DNA of 52,398 bases from a bacterium (GTDB taxonomy: Bacteria > Bdellovibrionota_C > UBA2361 > SZUA-149 > JAQTWB01), in NCBI GenBank assembly GCA_028689495.1, contig JAQTWB010000014.1, forward strand, positions 1-52,398. The letters run 5' to 3'. The position numbers and the translations under genes were made by a program. Below the pieces are notes generated by a model, which was not told where the DNA came from, did no database searches, and saw only the letters and a list, made by a program, of their open reading frames with translations. Positions 8,170-16,804 of the stretch are shown here, in pieces (position 1 is the stretch's first letter; each line of letters begins with the position of its first letter).

Positions 8170-10575
8170 TTACAGAAGATCGACTGGATCAACATCGACG
8201 GTTATTCGCAGTTCACGATCCTTCCTGGTTTTGCGTTTCCAGTTATCCAGCATACTGGCAATTGAGGAGATAGCGGAGCTGGAAGAGGACTTTATCAGTA
8301 AGTGGAAGCGGTAGCGATTACGAATTTTTTCGTATGGCGCTACAGATGGACCAAGGACCTGAAGTTTAAGTTTGCTGTTGTGAGATGTCTCGTTCTCCCA
8401 GCCCTCTTTGGTCTTGTCAACGAAGTTGCGCAGTTTGCCAGCATAATCCCAGGCGACTGATTGCGTCGGGTGGGAAACAATAATCCGCGCAAGGCGTGAC
8501 CAGGGTGGATAATTGAGTGTCTGACGCTGTTCAAGTTCAAACCGGGCAAAGGCCATAAAGCGGTTTGTGACAGCCGCAACTATTGTCGGGTGATTTGGCT
8601 CTCGGGTTTGTAATATTACCTTGCCAGCGATCGCTCCTCGTCCAGCTCTCCCCGAAGCTTGGGTAATCAGCTGATAGGCCCGTTCTGATGCGCGAAAGTC
8701 GGGTATGTGCAGGCCAATATCAGCATCAATAATGCCAACAAGAGTGACGCCCGGAATATCGTGCCCTTTGGCAATCATCTGCGTTCCGAGAAGGATGTCT
8801 GCCTTTTTGCTTTTCATTGTTCCGAGTATTTCTTCGTACGCTCCCTTTTTTCCGACGGTATCACGGTCCATGCGTAGAAGTCTGGCTTGGGGAAAGAGGT
8901 TGGCGATCTCCTCAACGATACTTTCGGTTCCAGCTCCGCGGTATTGAAGTTCGCCAATTTTTGAATCTCGGTCGCTCTCGACAAAGGAAGTTTTTGGGTC
9001 GCGACAAAGGCCACATAGTTCCGGGGGAGTCATCGAGAAACCACAACAGTGACAGAGAAGACGGTTCGCCTGGCGATGAAAGGTAAGGGTCACAGAGCAG
9101 GATGGGCAATGGATGACATCGCCACAGGTTTTGCATTGCAGGAATGAGGAAAAACCACGTCTATTGTAGAGTATAACGGCCTGTTCGCCACTTTCTAGAG
9201 TTGCCTTGAGATGTTCATAAAGGGGTGGAGAGATATTCTCCGAGATCATGTCTTTGCGTTTGTAGGACCGCAGATCGACAACTTTAATTGATGGCAGAGG
9301 ATGGCTTGTTGCCCTCTCTGGTAACGAGAGGATGGAGTATTTTTTTCGCTGCACATTGGTCATTGTCTCAAATGAGGGTGTGGCTGAGCCCAGGATTACC
9401 GGAATGTCTTCAATCCTGGCGCGCATGACGGCTACATCGCGCGCGTTATATCGGAGTGACTCATTTTGTTTGTAAGAAGAGTCGTGTTCTTCGTCGACAA
9501 TTATCAACTTGAGATTTGTCAGTGGCGCGAAAATTGCCGATCGAGCCCCAATAGCCACGCGTATCCGGCCGTTGAGACAAGCTTCCCAGGCATTCCAGCG
9601 CGATGTTGTTCCAACGCCGCTGTGTAGCATCGCCAGAGGTGTGTTTAACCGCCGGGCGAATGTTTCATGCAGCTGAGGAGTAAGTGATATCTCGGGGACG
9701 ATAACCAGGGCTGACCCACCGGATTGAAGAACCTCCTGGATCGCTCTGAGGTAGACTTCAGTTTTGCCGCTTCCCGTTACGCCAAACAGCAAAAAAGGTT
9801 TGAAAGACTGCTGCTTCAGCGCTTGACGGATGCCATTTAGCGCATTCTCCTGTGCTGTGTTGAGTTGTGGCGGAATGGTGGGCGGGTTGTCGCCCGACAA
9901 ATTTAAGCAGAGCTCGGTCTCCTCTGTATCTTTGGTTCGAGAAACCAGTTGCTTCTTTACAAGAGATGAAATTGTTGAGGTACAGGGGCCACAGATAGTC
10001 TCCAGATCAGCGCCGGAAAGAGGCGACTCGGCTTTAGCCAGGATCTGGATAAGTTTTGGGGAGTTCGGTGAGCGGGCACCAAGACGGGCGAGGGTGTCCT
10101 CGTTTTTGGATGCCAGTAATCCCTGAGCAGAGAGTTTGTAGTAGTTGATCAGACGGCTCTGACCTCTTGCGGGCACAGCACTTTCAATAACTTCGCCGAG
10201 CGATGCGCCGTAATATTCTGATACCCAGCGAAAGAGACTTAACTGCTGGTCGGAAAATGCCGGGCGGAAAGAGAGAACCGGTTTGATTCGGGCTAGGTTT
10301 GTTTCCGATCTATCCTTCCTGGCAACGATCCAGCCACGCACTTTTCTCCGACCCAGCTCTACTTCGACTTCAAGGCCGCAAAAAGATTTGCCGGTAAATC
10401 CATCATTACCATCGTTTTCCCAATTAAGAAGATAATCAAAGTGCATCCAGCTCCCGCTAATTACCACATCAACCACATGGTTGAATTGTGCGAACTCGGC
10501 ATGACAATGGCAATTGTCTGCAACATTTGCGGCTGCGAGCTCATCTGTAATTTGTGTAATCCTTTCGCTGGTCAT
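8170..10575 (-). CDS. priA: Primosomal replication restart helicase PriA
   Basis: A superfamily 2 helicase that reloads the replisome at stalled forks. Visible motifs: Walker A GVTGSGKTEVYLRAI, Walker B/DEEH box (IIVDEEHD), LGSATPS, the zinc-binding cysteine cluster (CKTCGDVIHCPSC and CHCCGF...CGLC) and the late helicase motifs MIAKGHDIPGVT and QASGRAGRG. About 801 residues from ATG 10575; a TTG at 10599 would add eight residues, but neither start has a clear Shine-Dalgarno sequence. Between the last zinc cysteines and the GAGTE motif sits an insertion of about 15 polar residues (TSFVESDRDSKIGELQY) where PriA usually has a short turn. First gene of a minus-strand operon with trpD and trpF. 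Confidence 0.97.
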   Translation of the reverse strand: MTSERITQITDELAAANVADNCHCHAEFAQFNHVVDVVISGSWMHFDYLLNWENDGNDGFTGKSFCGLEVEVELGRRKVRGWIVARKDRSETNLARIKPVLSFRPAFSDQQLSLFRWVSEYYGASLGEVIESAVPARGQSRLINYYKLSAQGLLASKNEDTLARLGARSPNSPKLIQILAKAESPLSGADLETICGPCTSTISSLVKKQLVSRTKDTEETELCLNLSGDNPPTIPPQLNTAQENALNGIRQALKQQSFKPFLLFGVTGSGKTEVYLRAIQEVLQSGGSALVIVPEISLTPQLHETFARRLNTPLAMLHSGVGTTSRWNAWEACLNGRIRVAIGARSAIFAPLTNLKLIIVDEEHDSSYKQNESLRYNARDVAVMRARIEDIPVILGSATPSFETMTNVQRKKYSILSLPERATSHPLPSIKVVDLRSYKRKDMISENISPPLYEHLKATLESGEQAVILYNRRGFSSFLQCKTCGDVIHCPSCSVTLTFHRQANRLLCHCCGFSMTPPELCGLCRDPKTSFVESDRDSKIGELQYRGAGTESIVEEIANLFPQARLLRMDRDTVGKKGAYEEILGTMKSKKADILLGTQMIAKGHDIPGVTLVGIIDADIGLHIPDFRASERAYQLITQASGRAGRGAIAGKVILQTREPNHPTIVAAVTNRFMAFARFELEQRQTLNYPPWSRLARIIVSHPTQSVAWDYAGKLRNFVDKTKEGWENETSHNSKLKLQVLGPSVAPYEKIRNRYRFHLLIKSSSSSAISSIASMLDNWKRKTRKDRELRITVDVDPVDLL

Positions 10576-10705
10576 CGAATCATATGAAGGGTGCGACAAG
10601 TTTTAGCGGGTTATTTTCGGTTTGCCGCAGGTTAATAGCCGGCACGAACCAAAACCAGTCAATGAGAGTTGATTCACAAGAGCCGATCCAAGAGAGCAAC
10701 AGCTT

Positions 10706-11773
10706 ATGTTTTCTTCAAAAAAAAGTCACCGCCTGGTCAGTCTTGATATTGGAACAAGTTCAATTAAGGCGATGGAGCTCGATGTGCAAGGGGCCAGACC
10801 AAAATTATTGGCCGCTGCGAGCGTTCCAACGCCAGCAGAAGCGATCAAAAACAACGCGGTCTCCAGGCCAGATCTTGTTGCTGCGGCGATAACAACAATG
10901 CTTGAAGCTAATGATATAGCGGCAAAAGAAGCAATTATCTGCCTTCCCGGGCCAACAGCATTCACCAAACTGATTAACAGCAGTGCCTCCAGTTTGAAAG
11001 AGATAAATGACAATATTGCATTCGAAGCAGGGAATTATATTCCCCACAAAATTTCTTCCGTCTTTTTCGACTATCAGGTGATAGGCAAATCGGACAAGGG
11101 TGGCTTTCGTGTAATGCTGGTGGCAGTCAAAAATGAGATTGTCGAGTCATATTTGTCTGCGGTTCGTCAGGCGGGCCTCGAGCCGATAATCGCTGATGTT
11201 GATTACTTTGCCCTGGAAAACATGTTTGAAATAAATTATCCCGACGAGCGTGATAAAACTCAGGTGCTGGTCGATATCGGTGCAAAATACGCGAGTGTAA
11301 ATATTATGCAGGGTGGCCAGTCGATATTCGTCGGAGATGTCGGAGTCGGTGGACGACTATATACTGAAGCCTTGGCCGAGCAGCTGCAGATATCAATTCA
11401 GGATGCTGAAAACCTCAAGTTAGGTGGCGGTGACGGCAAAGCTAAGACTCAAATTGCCGAAACGCTTGATCGTATCAATGAGCACATCGCATCTGAGTTG
11501 CACAGACAGATAGGCTTCTATTGGAATGCAGCAGCTACCGAAAAGCCTCTTGAGGCAGTTTATATTTCCGGGGGTGGGAGTGTCGTTCCAGGGTTTATCG
11601 ACGAAGTAAGCGCCAAGACAGGATTGCCTGTGCATCGAATCAATCCATTCCGTAACATTGAGTGTGGCAAGGGGTTTGATGAAGCTTATCTGGCTGAGAT
11701 ATCTCCAGCGATGGCTACGAGCGTAGGGCTTGCATCGCGTCGAACTGGTGACAAGGTGCAGGCCGCAGCCTGA
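10706..11773 (+). CDS. pilM: Type IV pilus inner-membrane platform protein PilM
   Basis: 355 residues, an actin-like cytoplasmic ATPase-fold protein that binds the short cytoplasmic tail of PilN. The start matches PilM proteins: SLDIGTSSIKAMEL (phosphate-1 loop), later LVDIGAKYASVNIM (phosphate-2) and YISGGGSVVPGF (adenosine motif). It heads the pilMNO group, which is transcribed away from priA across about 130 bases. GAGAG lies about 11 bases before ATG 10706. Nothing in it looks degenerate. Confidence 0.96.
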   Translation: MFSSKKSHRLVSLDIGTSSIKAMELDVQGARPKLLAAASVPTPAEAIKNNAVSRPDLVAAAITTMLEANDIAAKEAIICLPGPTAFTKLINSSASSLKEINDNIAFEAGNYIPHKISSVFFDYQVIGKSDKGGFRVMLVAVKNEIVESYLSAVRQAGLEPIIADVDYFALENMFEINYPDERDKTQVLVDIGAKYASVNIMQGGQSIFVGDVGVGGRLYTEALAEQLQISIQDAENLKLGGGDGKAKTQIAETLDRINEHIASELHRQIGFYWNAAATEKPLEAVYISGGGSVVPGFIDEVSAKTGLPVHRINPFRNIECGKGFDEAYLAEISPAMATSVGLASRRTGDKVQAAA

Positions 11774-11858
11774 GTCGGGAATGATAAAAGTCGGTTGCCG
11801 GAAAATTCGGGCAAGGTGACAAGAGAGGTTCAAGGGAAAGAACAAAAGTGAGTAACCT

Positions 11859-12452
11859 ATGATTAGAATAAATCTTCTCGGCGACAAAAAAGATTACAGC
11901 ATGCAGTATTTTTCGCACTTGCTGGTGGTCGGTGGAGCTCTTTGTGCAACAATCTTCCTTTGTATAGTTGCCTACACAACAGCTGATAGCGGCCTGGAAG
12001 CATTGCAAGCTGAAAAAAGCCGTCTTGAGAAAGAGCTGGTTGCGCTAAAGAAAGAGACCAAAGAAGTATCTACCCTGGAGGAGAAAAGGAAAACCCTGCA
12101 AGAGAAGCTTACAACAATCGCAACCTTGAAGGCGAAGAAACACGGACCAATACATATTCTATCGGGGATCAATGAAAGCATACCAGAGAAAGCATGGCTC
12201 CTGGAGATGAAAGAATACGATGGAGCAGTGACAATGACCGGCATTGCCATTGACAACCAGACAGTTGCTGAATTTATGGGTAAACTTGGCTCATCCGAAT
12301 ACATTCGTTCTGTTGATCTCAATCTGACAAAACAGGTTGAAATCGAAGGTGTGAAATTAAGTGAATTTTCGATACGGGCCGAGCTTCAGGACTTGCTGAA
12401 AATTGCAGCCGGAAAAGATGAATCAAAGGACAAGATCGTAAAAGAATACTGA
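11859..12452 (+). CDS. pilN: Type IV pilus assembly protein PilN
   Basis: 197 residues. The N-terminus MIRINLLGDKK is the conserved INLL-type motif that docks into PilM. It is followed by one membrane helix (about 20-44), a periplasmic coiled coil rich in Glu/Lys/Leu (about 50-92) and a ferredoxin-like globular domain. PilN and PilO form the inner-membrane alignment complex of the pilus. The gene lies 85 bases after pilM and 28 before pilO. Confidence 0.95.
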   Translation: MIRINLLGDKKDYSMQYFSHLLVVGGALCATIFLCIVAYTTADSGLEALQAEKSRLEKELVALKKETKEVSTLEEKRKTLQEKLTTIATLKAKKHGPIHILSGINESIPEKAWLLEMKEYDGAVTMTGIAIDNQTVAEFMGKLGSSEYIRSVDLNLTKQVEIEGVKLSEFSIRAELQDLLKIAAGKDESKDKIVKEY

Positions 12453-12480
12453 TACAGTATAACCAGATGGAGCCTTCGAA

Positions 12481-13125
12481 ATGAGTGATACTCTTAATAC
12501 GATTGTTGAAATGCCTTTAGGGAAAAAGGCAGGAATATTGGGCGGTGGAGTAGCGGCCATTCTGGTCCTCTTCTACCTGCTTTTTTATTCTTCGCTATCT
12601 GAGCAGTATTTCAAGCTCGACAAGGATGTTAATGGGCCGCAGGGTCTCAAGTCGGCAATTGCGAAGGAGACTGGTATTGCAGGAAACATTGATAAATTCA
12701 GAGCGGAAGTAGCACGGCTTGACATTGAGCTTAACAAGGCACTGGAAGAGCTTCCGGACAAGAAGGAGGTGGATTTACTTCTGGCTCGTATCTCGGACAA
12801 AGCCACAGCAGCGGGCCTTGATATAAGTTCATTCAAGCCACAGGGGGAGAGGAAAAGAGAGTTTTATGCTGAGCAGCCAGTGGAGATATCGGTAAACGGC
12901 TCTTACCATCAGGTCGCATCTTTTTTCGACGAGGTTGGTCGTCTGGAGCGAATCGTTAATCTCGATCGTTTTCATGTAAAGGAACCAGTTTCAACGGAAG
13001 AAGGAATCTCGATATCAACTACTGTAATGGCAACCGCCTTTCGTTTCCTTGAGGAAAATGAAAGACCACAAAAAGCAGACGACAAACGAAAGAGGAAGCG
13101 GGGTAAGCCGGCAGGTGCCTTATAG
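12481..13125 (+). CDS. pilO: Type IV pilus assembly protein PilO
   Basis: 214 residues with one membrane helix (about 18-38), a coiled coil (about 65-85) and a globular domain containing VEISVNGSYHQVASFFDEVGRLERIVNL, the PilO signature region. It pairs with PilN in the periplasm and normally contacts PilP. The last 20 residues are an unusual basic tail (DDKRKRKRGKPAGAL). A perfect intrinsic terminator follows 15 bases later, so no PilP gene is co-transcribed, unlike most pilMNOPQ operons. Confidence 0.94.
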   Translation: MSDTLNTIVEMPLGKKAGILGGGVAAILVLFYLLFYSSLSEQYFKLDKDVNGPQGLKSAIAKETGIAGNIDKFRAEVARLDIELNKALEELPDKKEVDLLLARISDKATAAGLDISSFKPQGERKREFYAEQPVEISVNGSYHQVASFFDEVGRLERIVNLDRFHVKEPVSTEEGISISTTVMATAFRFLEENERPQKADDKRKRKRGKPAGAL

Positions 13126-13140
13126 TCTCCGGCTCAGGAG

Positions 13141-13175
13141 CAATAAAAAAGCGGCCATGAGCCGCTTTTTTATTG
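13141..13175 (+). terminator. Perfect intrinsic terminator after pilO
   Basis: A 15-bp perfect stem (CAATAAAAAAGCGGC paired with GCCGCTTTTTTATTG) with a CATGA loop. The A-tract and T-tract flank a GC core, so it could stop transcription from both directions. It closes the pilMNO unit. Confidence 0.93.
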
Positions 13176-13326
13176 ACGGTGATTGGTCCGGGTCGACATT
13201 CGACCGGACAAGATAATCACGATGAAGATGTACAAGGCTCAGGAAAATCTCTGAGAGGCATGGGAGTTAAAAGCCTTGAACTTCCAAACAAATTTGCCTT
13301 CACCACATCGTGAGGTAAATTTTTTG
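13176..13326 (+). ncRNA. Candidate structured RNA between pilO and pilQ
   Basis: No ORF occurs here, but the segment contains a bulged hairpin (13186-13209, GTCCGGGTCG / CGACCGGAC), a small CTCAG / CTGAG hairpin (13238-13255), and a terminator-like hairpin (13290-13323) that runs into six T residues. This order, structured body then hairpin plus U-tract, is what a small RNA or a transcribed leader looks like. No promoter has been confirmed and I recognise no RNA family. Weakly supported. Confidence 0.25.
13290..13326 (+). terminator. Terminator-like hairpin in the pilO-pilQ gap
   Basis: AAATTTGCCTTCAC pairs with GTGAGGTAAATTT (one bulge, one G-T pair), loop CACATC, ending in TTTTTT. It is AU-rich and so weaker than the pilO terminator. 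Confidence 0.45.
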
Positions 13327-13906
13327 GAATTCTAGGCGTTCTGACAGTGTCTGTCAGGTTAAGTCTGAGCTGGTACAGGTCATTGTCTCTACCTCGTCAC
13401 CCCTGGATTGACAGGGGACCGCTACTAGTCCTTATGCTATACGTGAACCCGTCGCGAGAATATGAAGTCGGGGGCAATATCTGGGACAAATTAACAAATC
13501 CCCCAGCTATACCTAAAATGAAGTAACAAAAAGGTTGCGCGATAAAATAAAATGAATCACGGTTCAGTATCTGTACATCAGAGTTCAAGGTGTTCGGCGG
13601 GAATATGGATTCGTGACCGAAGCCGGCGATCGTTGACCTCTGGCAAGTTTTGTCTTTGGTAAAAGAAGACAGACCGAGAGAGGGATGCAGGATTATTCGG
13701 CGAGATAGAGCCATGGTAATGGCGGGTTTTTTCAGGTTCGTGTTCTCAGGAATGAGGTTTAACGAAAATAAATATAAAAGGGAGTGATCTTTTCCCTTTA
13801 CGAACTGTAAAGGTTCGTATTAGGTAGGGCAGAGTCACTAGTGTGTATTTTTACACTTGGAGTTCGAGTTACCTCATAAGACCGATTGAGGATGAGGAGA
13901 AATTTC
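13327..13906. other. Long non-coding stretch upstream of pilQ
   Basis: About 580 bases with no plausible plus-strand gene. The only longer frame is a 105-residue minus-strand ORF at 13397-13714 with no ribosome binding site or recognisable sequence. No trace of pilP (lipobox, proline-rich linker, beta domain) is visible in any frame. The last 130 bases before pilQ hold several hairpins: the two mutually exclusive ones annotated at 13777-13813, and AGTGT / ACACT near 13838-13856. It probably contains the pilQ promoter. Confidence 0.45.
13777..13813 (+). promoter_or_regulatory. Two mutually exclusive hairpins in the pilQ leader
   Basis: Hairpin A pairs AAAGGGA (13777-13783) with TCCCTTT (13793-13799). 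Hairpin B pairs CCTTTAC (13795-13801) with GTAAAGG (13807-13813). Both need bases 13795-13799, so only one can form at a time, as in attenuators or leader switches. It is about 95 bases before the pilQ start. Neither ends in a T-run, so premature termination is not obvious. The regulatory role is inferred from pairing alone. Confidence 0.35.
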
Positions 13907-15853
13907 ATGGGCGTTCCGAGCAAAGCTCTTACACTTTCCGTTATAGCTGGTATTTTGACGAGCTGTTCTGCAGCAAATTCATCGCCAGATGTAACTAATT
14001 ATTCACCGACCGCAGAAGCAAGCGAGATGTCATCAGGGAGTATTCCTGGGGAGTCGACACCTGCTGCAGAGCTTTCGAAAGCTACGGAGATGCAACAGTC
14101 TCCACAGGCTGGCGAAGCTGAAAGCAAGATTCAATTGAGCAGTATTGAACTGATCAATGAAGATAGCGATGCAGCAATGGTAGCTTTGTCTATGACAGAA
14201 GAGACCGGCTTTGTGTTAAGAAGGTCTGCACCGACGGAGTATACCTTGGAGATACCGGCTGCTGGAATGACCAGTGGTGCAGCGAATCCGCTGGTTATAC
14301 CCCAGGGTCAAGGAGTTATTCGCTCGGCGCGAGCTGTTCGCGATGGTTCCAATCTGCAAGTGCGCATGTTTGTAGAGGAGGGCGCGGAACTCAGTGCCTC
14401 GATGCGTGGCAATACGATATACGTTCAGTCGGCATCGACGCAGACAGCTTCGTCGCAAGACGCATCAGCTTTGGCGAGTGGGGCGAGAGCTCAGCTTGCG
14501 GAGGGTGAGGAAGTTGCCACTGCACCGGCTACAAGTGCTGCCGATGATTCCGGGTCGGGGATTCGTTCAAATGATGGTTCGAAGGTCTACACAGGTCGTC
14601 TAATCTCCTTGGACCTCCAGGACACAGATATCGATAACGCCCTTCGTATTATTGCGGAGGTTTCAAACCTGAACATTATCGCCAGTGATGATGTCCGCGG
14701 TAAGGTTACACTTCGATTGATTGATGTTCCTTGGGACCAGGCGCTTGATGTGATTTTGAGGACTAATGGCCTTGATCAGGTGTCCGAGGGGAATGTTGTG
14801 CGGATTGCTCCAGTTGATAAATTGAGAGCAGAACGTGAGGCATTGCTTGAAGCCAAACGGGCACAAGAGAATCTTGAAGACCTGACAGTTCGTTACGTTC
14901 GCGTTAGTTATGCACGTGTCACCGAATTGCAGGAACTGGTTGAATCAGTTCTGACAGAGCGAGGGACAGTCACTGCTGATGAAAGAACGAACCAGCTGAT
15001 AATCAAGGATATTGCTAAAGGGCACGAAGAAGCCGTAGCTTTGATTAGCAAGTTGGACTTGAGAACTCCTCAGGTATTGCTTGAGACTCAGATTGTTGAA
15101 GCCAGCAAGAATATCATGAGAGACTTGGGCTTCCAGTGGAACTACAATTACACAGCAAGTGCGGAAACAGGCAATTCAACCGGTCTTGTATTTCCGAACA
15201 GTGTGGTTGCAGATACCGGGGTTGATTTCAGCGCAGGAAAGCAGCTGATGGGTCTTGTTCTTGATTCGGCTGATGGTAGCAGAATGCTTGAAGCGAACTT
15301 GACTGCTCTCGAAGAAGAGGGACGGGCTCGTGTAATCAGTCGCCCACAAGTTGCGACAATCAACAACAAACAGGCTGAAGTAAAGAGTGTTCGAACTCTG
15401 AGAGTGAAGCTGCCTGATTCTGGTCTGGCGGTGGCGACAGGTTCCGGTGCATCATCTTCAGGCGGCGGCGCTAGTGCATTTGAAGAAATTGATGTCGGTA
15501 TTACATTGACAGTTACTCCTCAGGCATCACCTGATTACTACGTCCTGATGGATGTGAACGCCAAGTCTTCCAACCTGGATGATGCGGAAGCTTCAACTGT
15601 AGACGGTATACCTGGGACAATTGAACGTGAAGCAACTTCCACGATACTTGTGAAGAGCGGACAGACATTTGCACTGGGTGGAGTATATAAGGTCAAGGAT
15701 AGTGATAATGTCAGCGGAGTTCCTTTCCTGAAGGATATTCCTTTTCTGGGTTATCTCTTCCGGGCGACTTCGGTAGATATGGAAGATGAAGAACTGATTT
15801 TCTTCATAACTCCTCATATCGTCGAGGGGAGCTTTGACCCAAGTCTGATGTAG
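13907..15853 (+). CDS. pilQ: Type IV pilus secretin PilQ (lipoprotein-type signal)
   Basis: Outer-membrane pore through which the pilus passes. Start ATG 13907 is chosen because GAGGAGA lies six bases before it; upstream in-frame TTG and ATG codons lack this. The N-terminus (MGVPSKALTLSVIAGILTSC) is a lipoprotein signal with lipobox LTSC. Domains in order: a low-complexity region, an AMIN-like peptidoglycan-binding domain (about 75-170), an STN domain starting at ISLDLQDTDIDNALRII (about 230), a short secretin N-domain (about 325-385) and the secretin channel (about 395-645), including RVISRPQVATINNKQAEV and the late PFLKDIPFLGYLF motif. At 648 residues it is short for the family, with only one AMIN domain. 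aroK follows one base after the stop codon. Confidence 0.96.
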   Translation: MGVPSKALTLSVIAGILTSCSAANSSPDVTNYSPTAEASEMSSGSIPGESTPAAELSKATEMQQSPQAGEAESKIQLSSIELINEDSDAAMVALSMTEETGFVLRRSAPTEYTLEIPAAGMTSGAANPLVIPQGQGVIRSARAVRDGSNLQVRMFVEEGAELSASMRGNTIYVQSASTQTASSQDASALASGARAQLAEGEEVATAPATSAADDSGSGIRSNDGSKVYTGRLISLDLQDTDIDNALRIIAEVSNLNIIASDDVRGKVTLRLIDVPWDQALDVILRTNGLDQVSEGNVVRIAPVDKLRAEREALLEAKRAQENLEDLTVRYVRVSYARVTELQELVESVLTERGTVTADERTNQLIIKDIAKGHEEAVALISKLDLRTPQVLLETQIVEASKNIMRDLGFQWNYNYTASAETGNSTGLVFPNSVVADTGVDFSAGKQLMGLVLDSADGSRMLEANLTALEEEGRARVISRPQVATINNKQAEVKSVRTLRVKLPDSGLAVATGSGASSSGGGASAFEEIDVGITLTVTPQASPDYYVLMDVNAKSSNLDDAEASTVDGIPGTIEREATSTILVKSGQTFALGGVYKVKDSDNVSGVPFLKDIPFLGYLFRATSVDMEDEELIFFITPHIVEGSFDPSLM

Positions 15854-15854
15854 T

Positions 15855-16688
15855 ATGAAGTTGGAATGCCCCTTGGTGATTTGGGGCGCCTCAGGGGTTG
15901 GGAAGTCAGAAGTGGCTTCCCTCCTCGGAAAAATCTGCTCTTTAAAAGTTGTTGACCTTGACCAGGTAATCAGCGAAAGGGCGGGTAGGTCGATAAAAGA
16001 GATATTCAGGGTAGAAGGAGAGAGTTATTTCCGCGACTTGGAGCACCAGGAGTTGAGCAGATTGCTTGGCGGTGGTTCGAGGAATGCTGAAATAACGGGT
16101 TTGGATTTCGATATTCTCTCTTTAGGGGGAGGTTGTATAACGTTTGAGCGTAACCGTGAAGTTCTTCGGCGAGCCAAGGTCAAGACAGTTTGGTTGAAAG
16201 CGCTGGCCGAAACGATAAGCGATCGAATAGAAGCTGCGATTCAATTGGCGGGTTGTAATGAAAGGCCTTTGGTCGCGACCGTCGGCAAGTCAAATCAATC
16301 TGCACAGCAGGCAATACTGGTCAGTGTGCGGGAGAAATTGCAGGAACGTGATGCTGATTATTGCATCGCTGACATTTGGTTGTGGACAGATTGGGCAGAT
16401 GCTGAAGGTATCGCCAGATGGTTGGAAGGACGCTTTGCCGGTAGAACAAGTGAGTTGGGTTGTTCGGGCCGCCAACTGGTGTTTGTAGTTGGAAAAGGAA
16501 GTATTGTCATCTGTGAGGGAGACACTACGAAGGATGAGTTTCTGCCAGGAAACACAGGAAAGAGCGTTAGTTGGTTGGAAGCTGTGCGGAGGGGGAACAT
16601 CCTTTACAGGGGTGAGTATCGTAATTTCAAAAGTATGGAACAGGTCATCGCAGGCGCACTTGGAAGTTTAAGTGGCGGTGAGCTGTAG
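15855..16688 (+). CDS. aroK: Shikimate kinase with C-terminal extension
   Basis: Phosphorylates shikimate in aromatic amino-acid synthesis. Core motifs are present: Walker A GASGVGKS (about residues 11-18), the shikimate-binding DLDQVI, GESYFRDLE, the SLGGGC glycine motif, and the lid arginine in NERPLVA. Typical shikimate kinases are about 170 residues; this one is 277. Residues from about 185 on form an extension of unknown function with short beta-rich segments (RQLVFVVGKGSIVICEG) that match no family I recognise. It begins one base after pilQ, the pilQ-aro linkage seen in many proteobacteria, but aroB is missing. Confidence 0.9.
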   Translation: MKLECPLVIWGASGVGKSEVASLLGKICSLKVVDLDQVISERAGRSIKEIFRVEGESYFRDLEHQELSRLLGGGSRNAEITGLDFDILSLGGGCITFERNREVLRRAKVKTVWLKALAETISDRIEAAIQLAGCNERPLVATVGKSNQSAQQAILVSVREKLQERDADYCIADIWLWTDWADAEGIARWLEGRFAGRTSELGCSGRQLVFVVGKGSIVICEGDTTKDEFLPGNTGKSVSWLEAVRRGNILYRGEYRNFKSMEQVIAGALGSLSGGEL

Positions 16689-16804
16689 GAAGATGTATTC
16701 GCTGAGACTAAGTCTGTGTTGCAGATCGTGAAAGCGAAAAGTTTTGGTAAACGCTAATGAGACTTTCTGACTAGAAGTCAGAGAGCAAAACGGGGGAATG
16801 TAGC

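Noticed and set aside
13371-13392. Possible sigma-54 promoter (TGGTAC ... TTGT)
   Set aside because: The spacing between the GG and GC elements is one base too long and the downstream GC dinucleotide is missing, so it is not a credible site.
13397-13714. 105-residue minus-strand ORF in the pilO-pilQ gap
   Set aside because: No ribosome binding site, no recognisable domains, and its sequence composition looks random. It does not match PilP.
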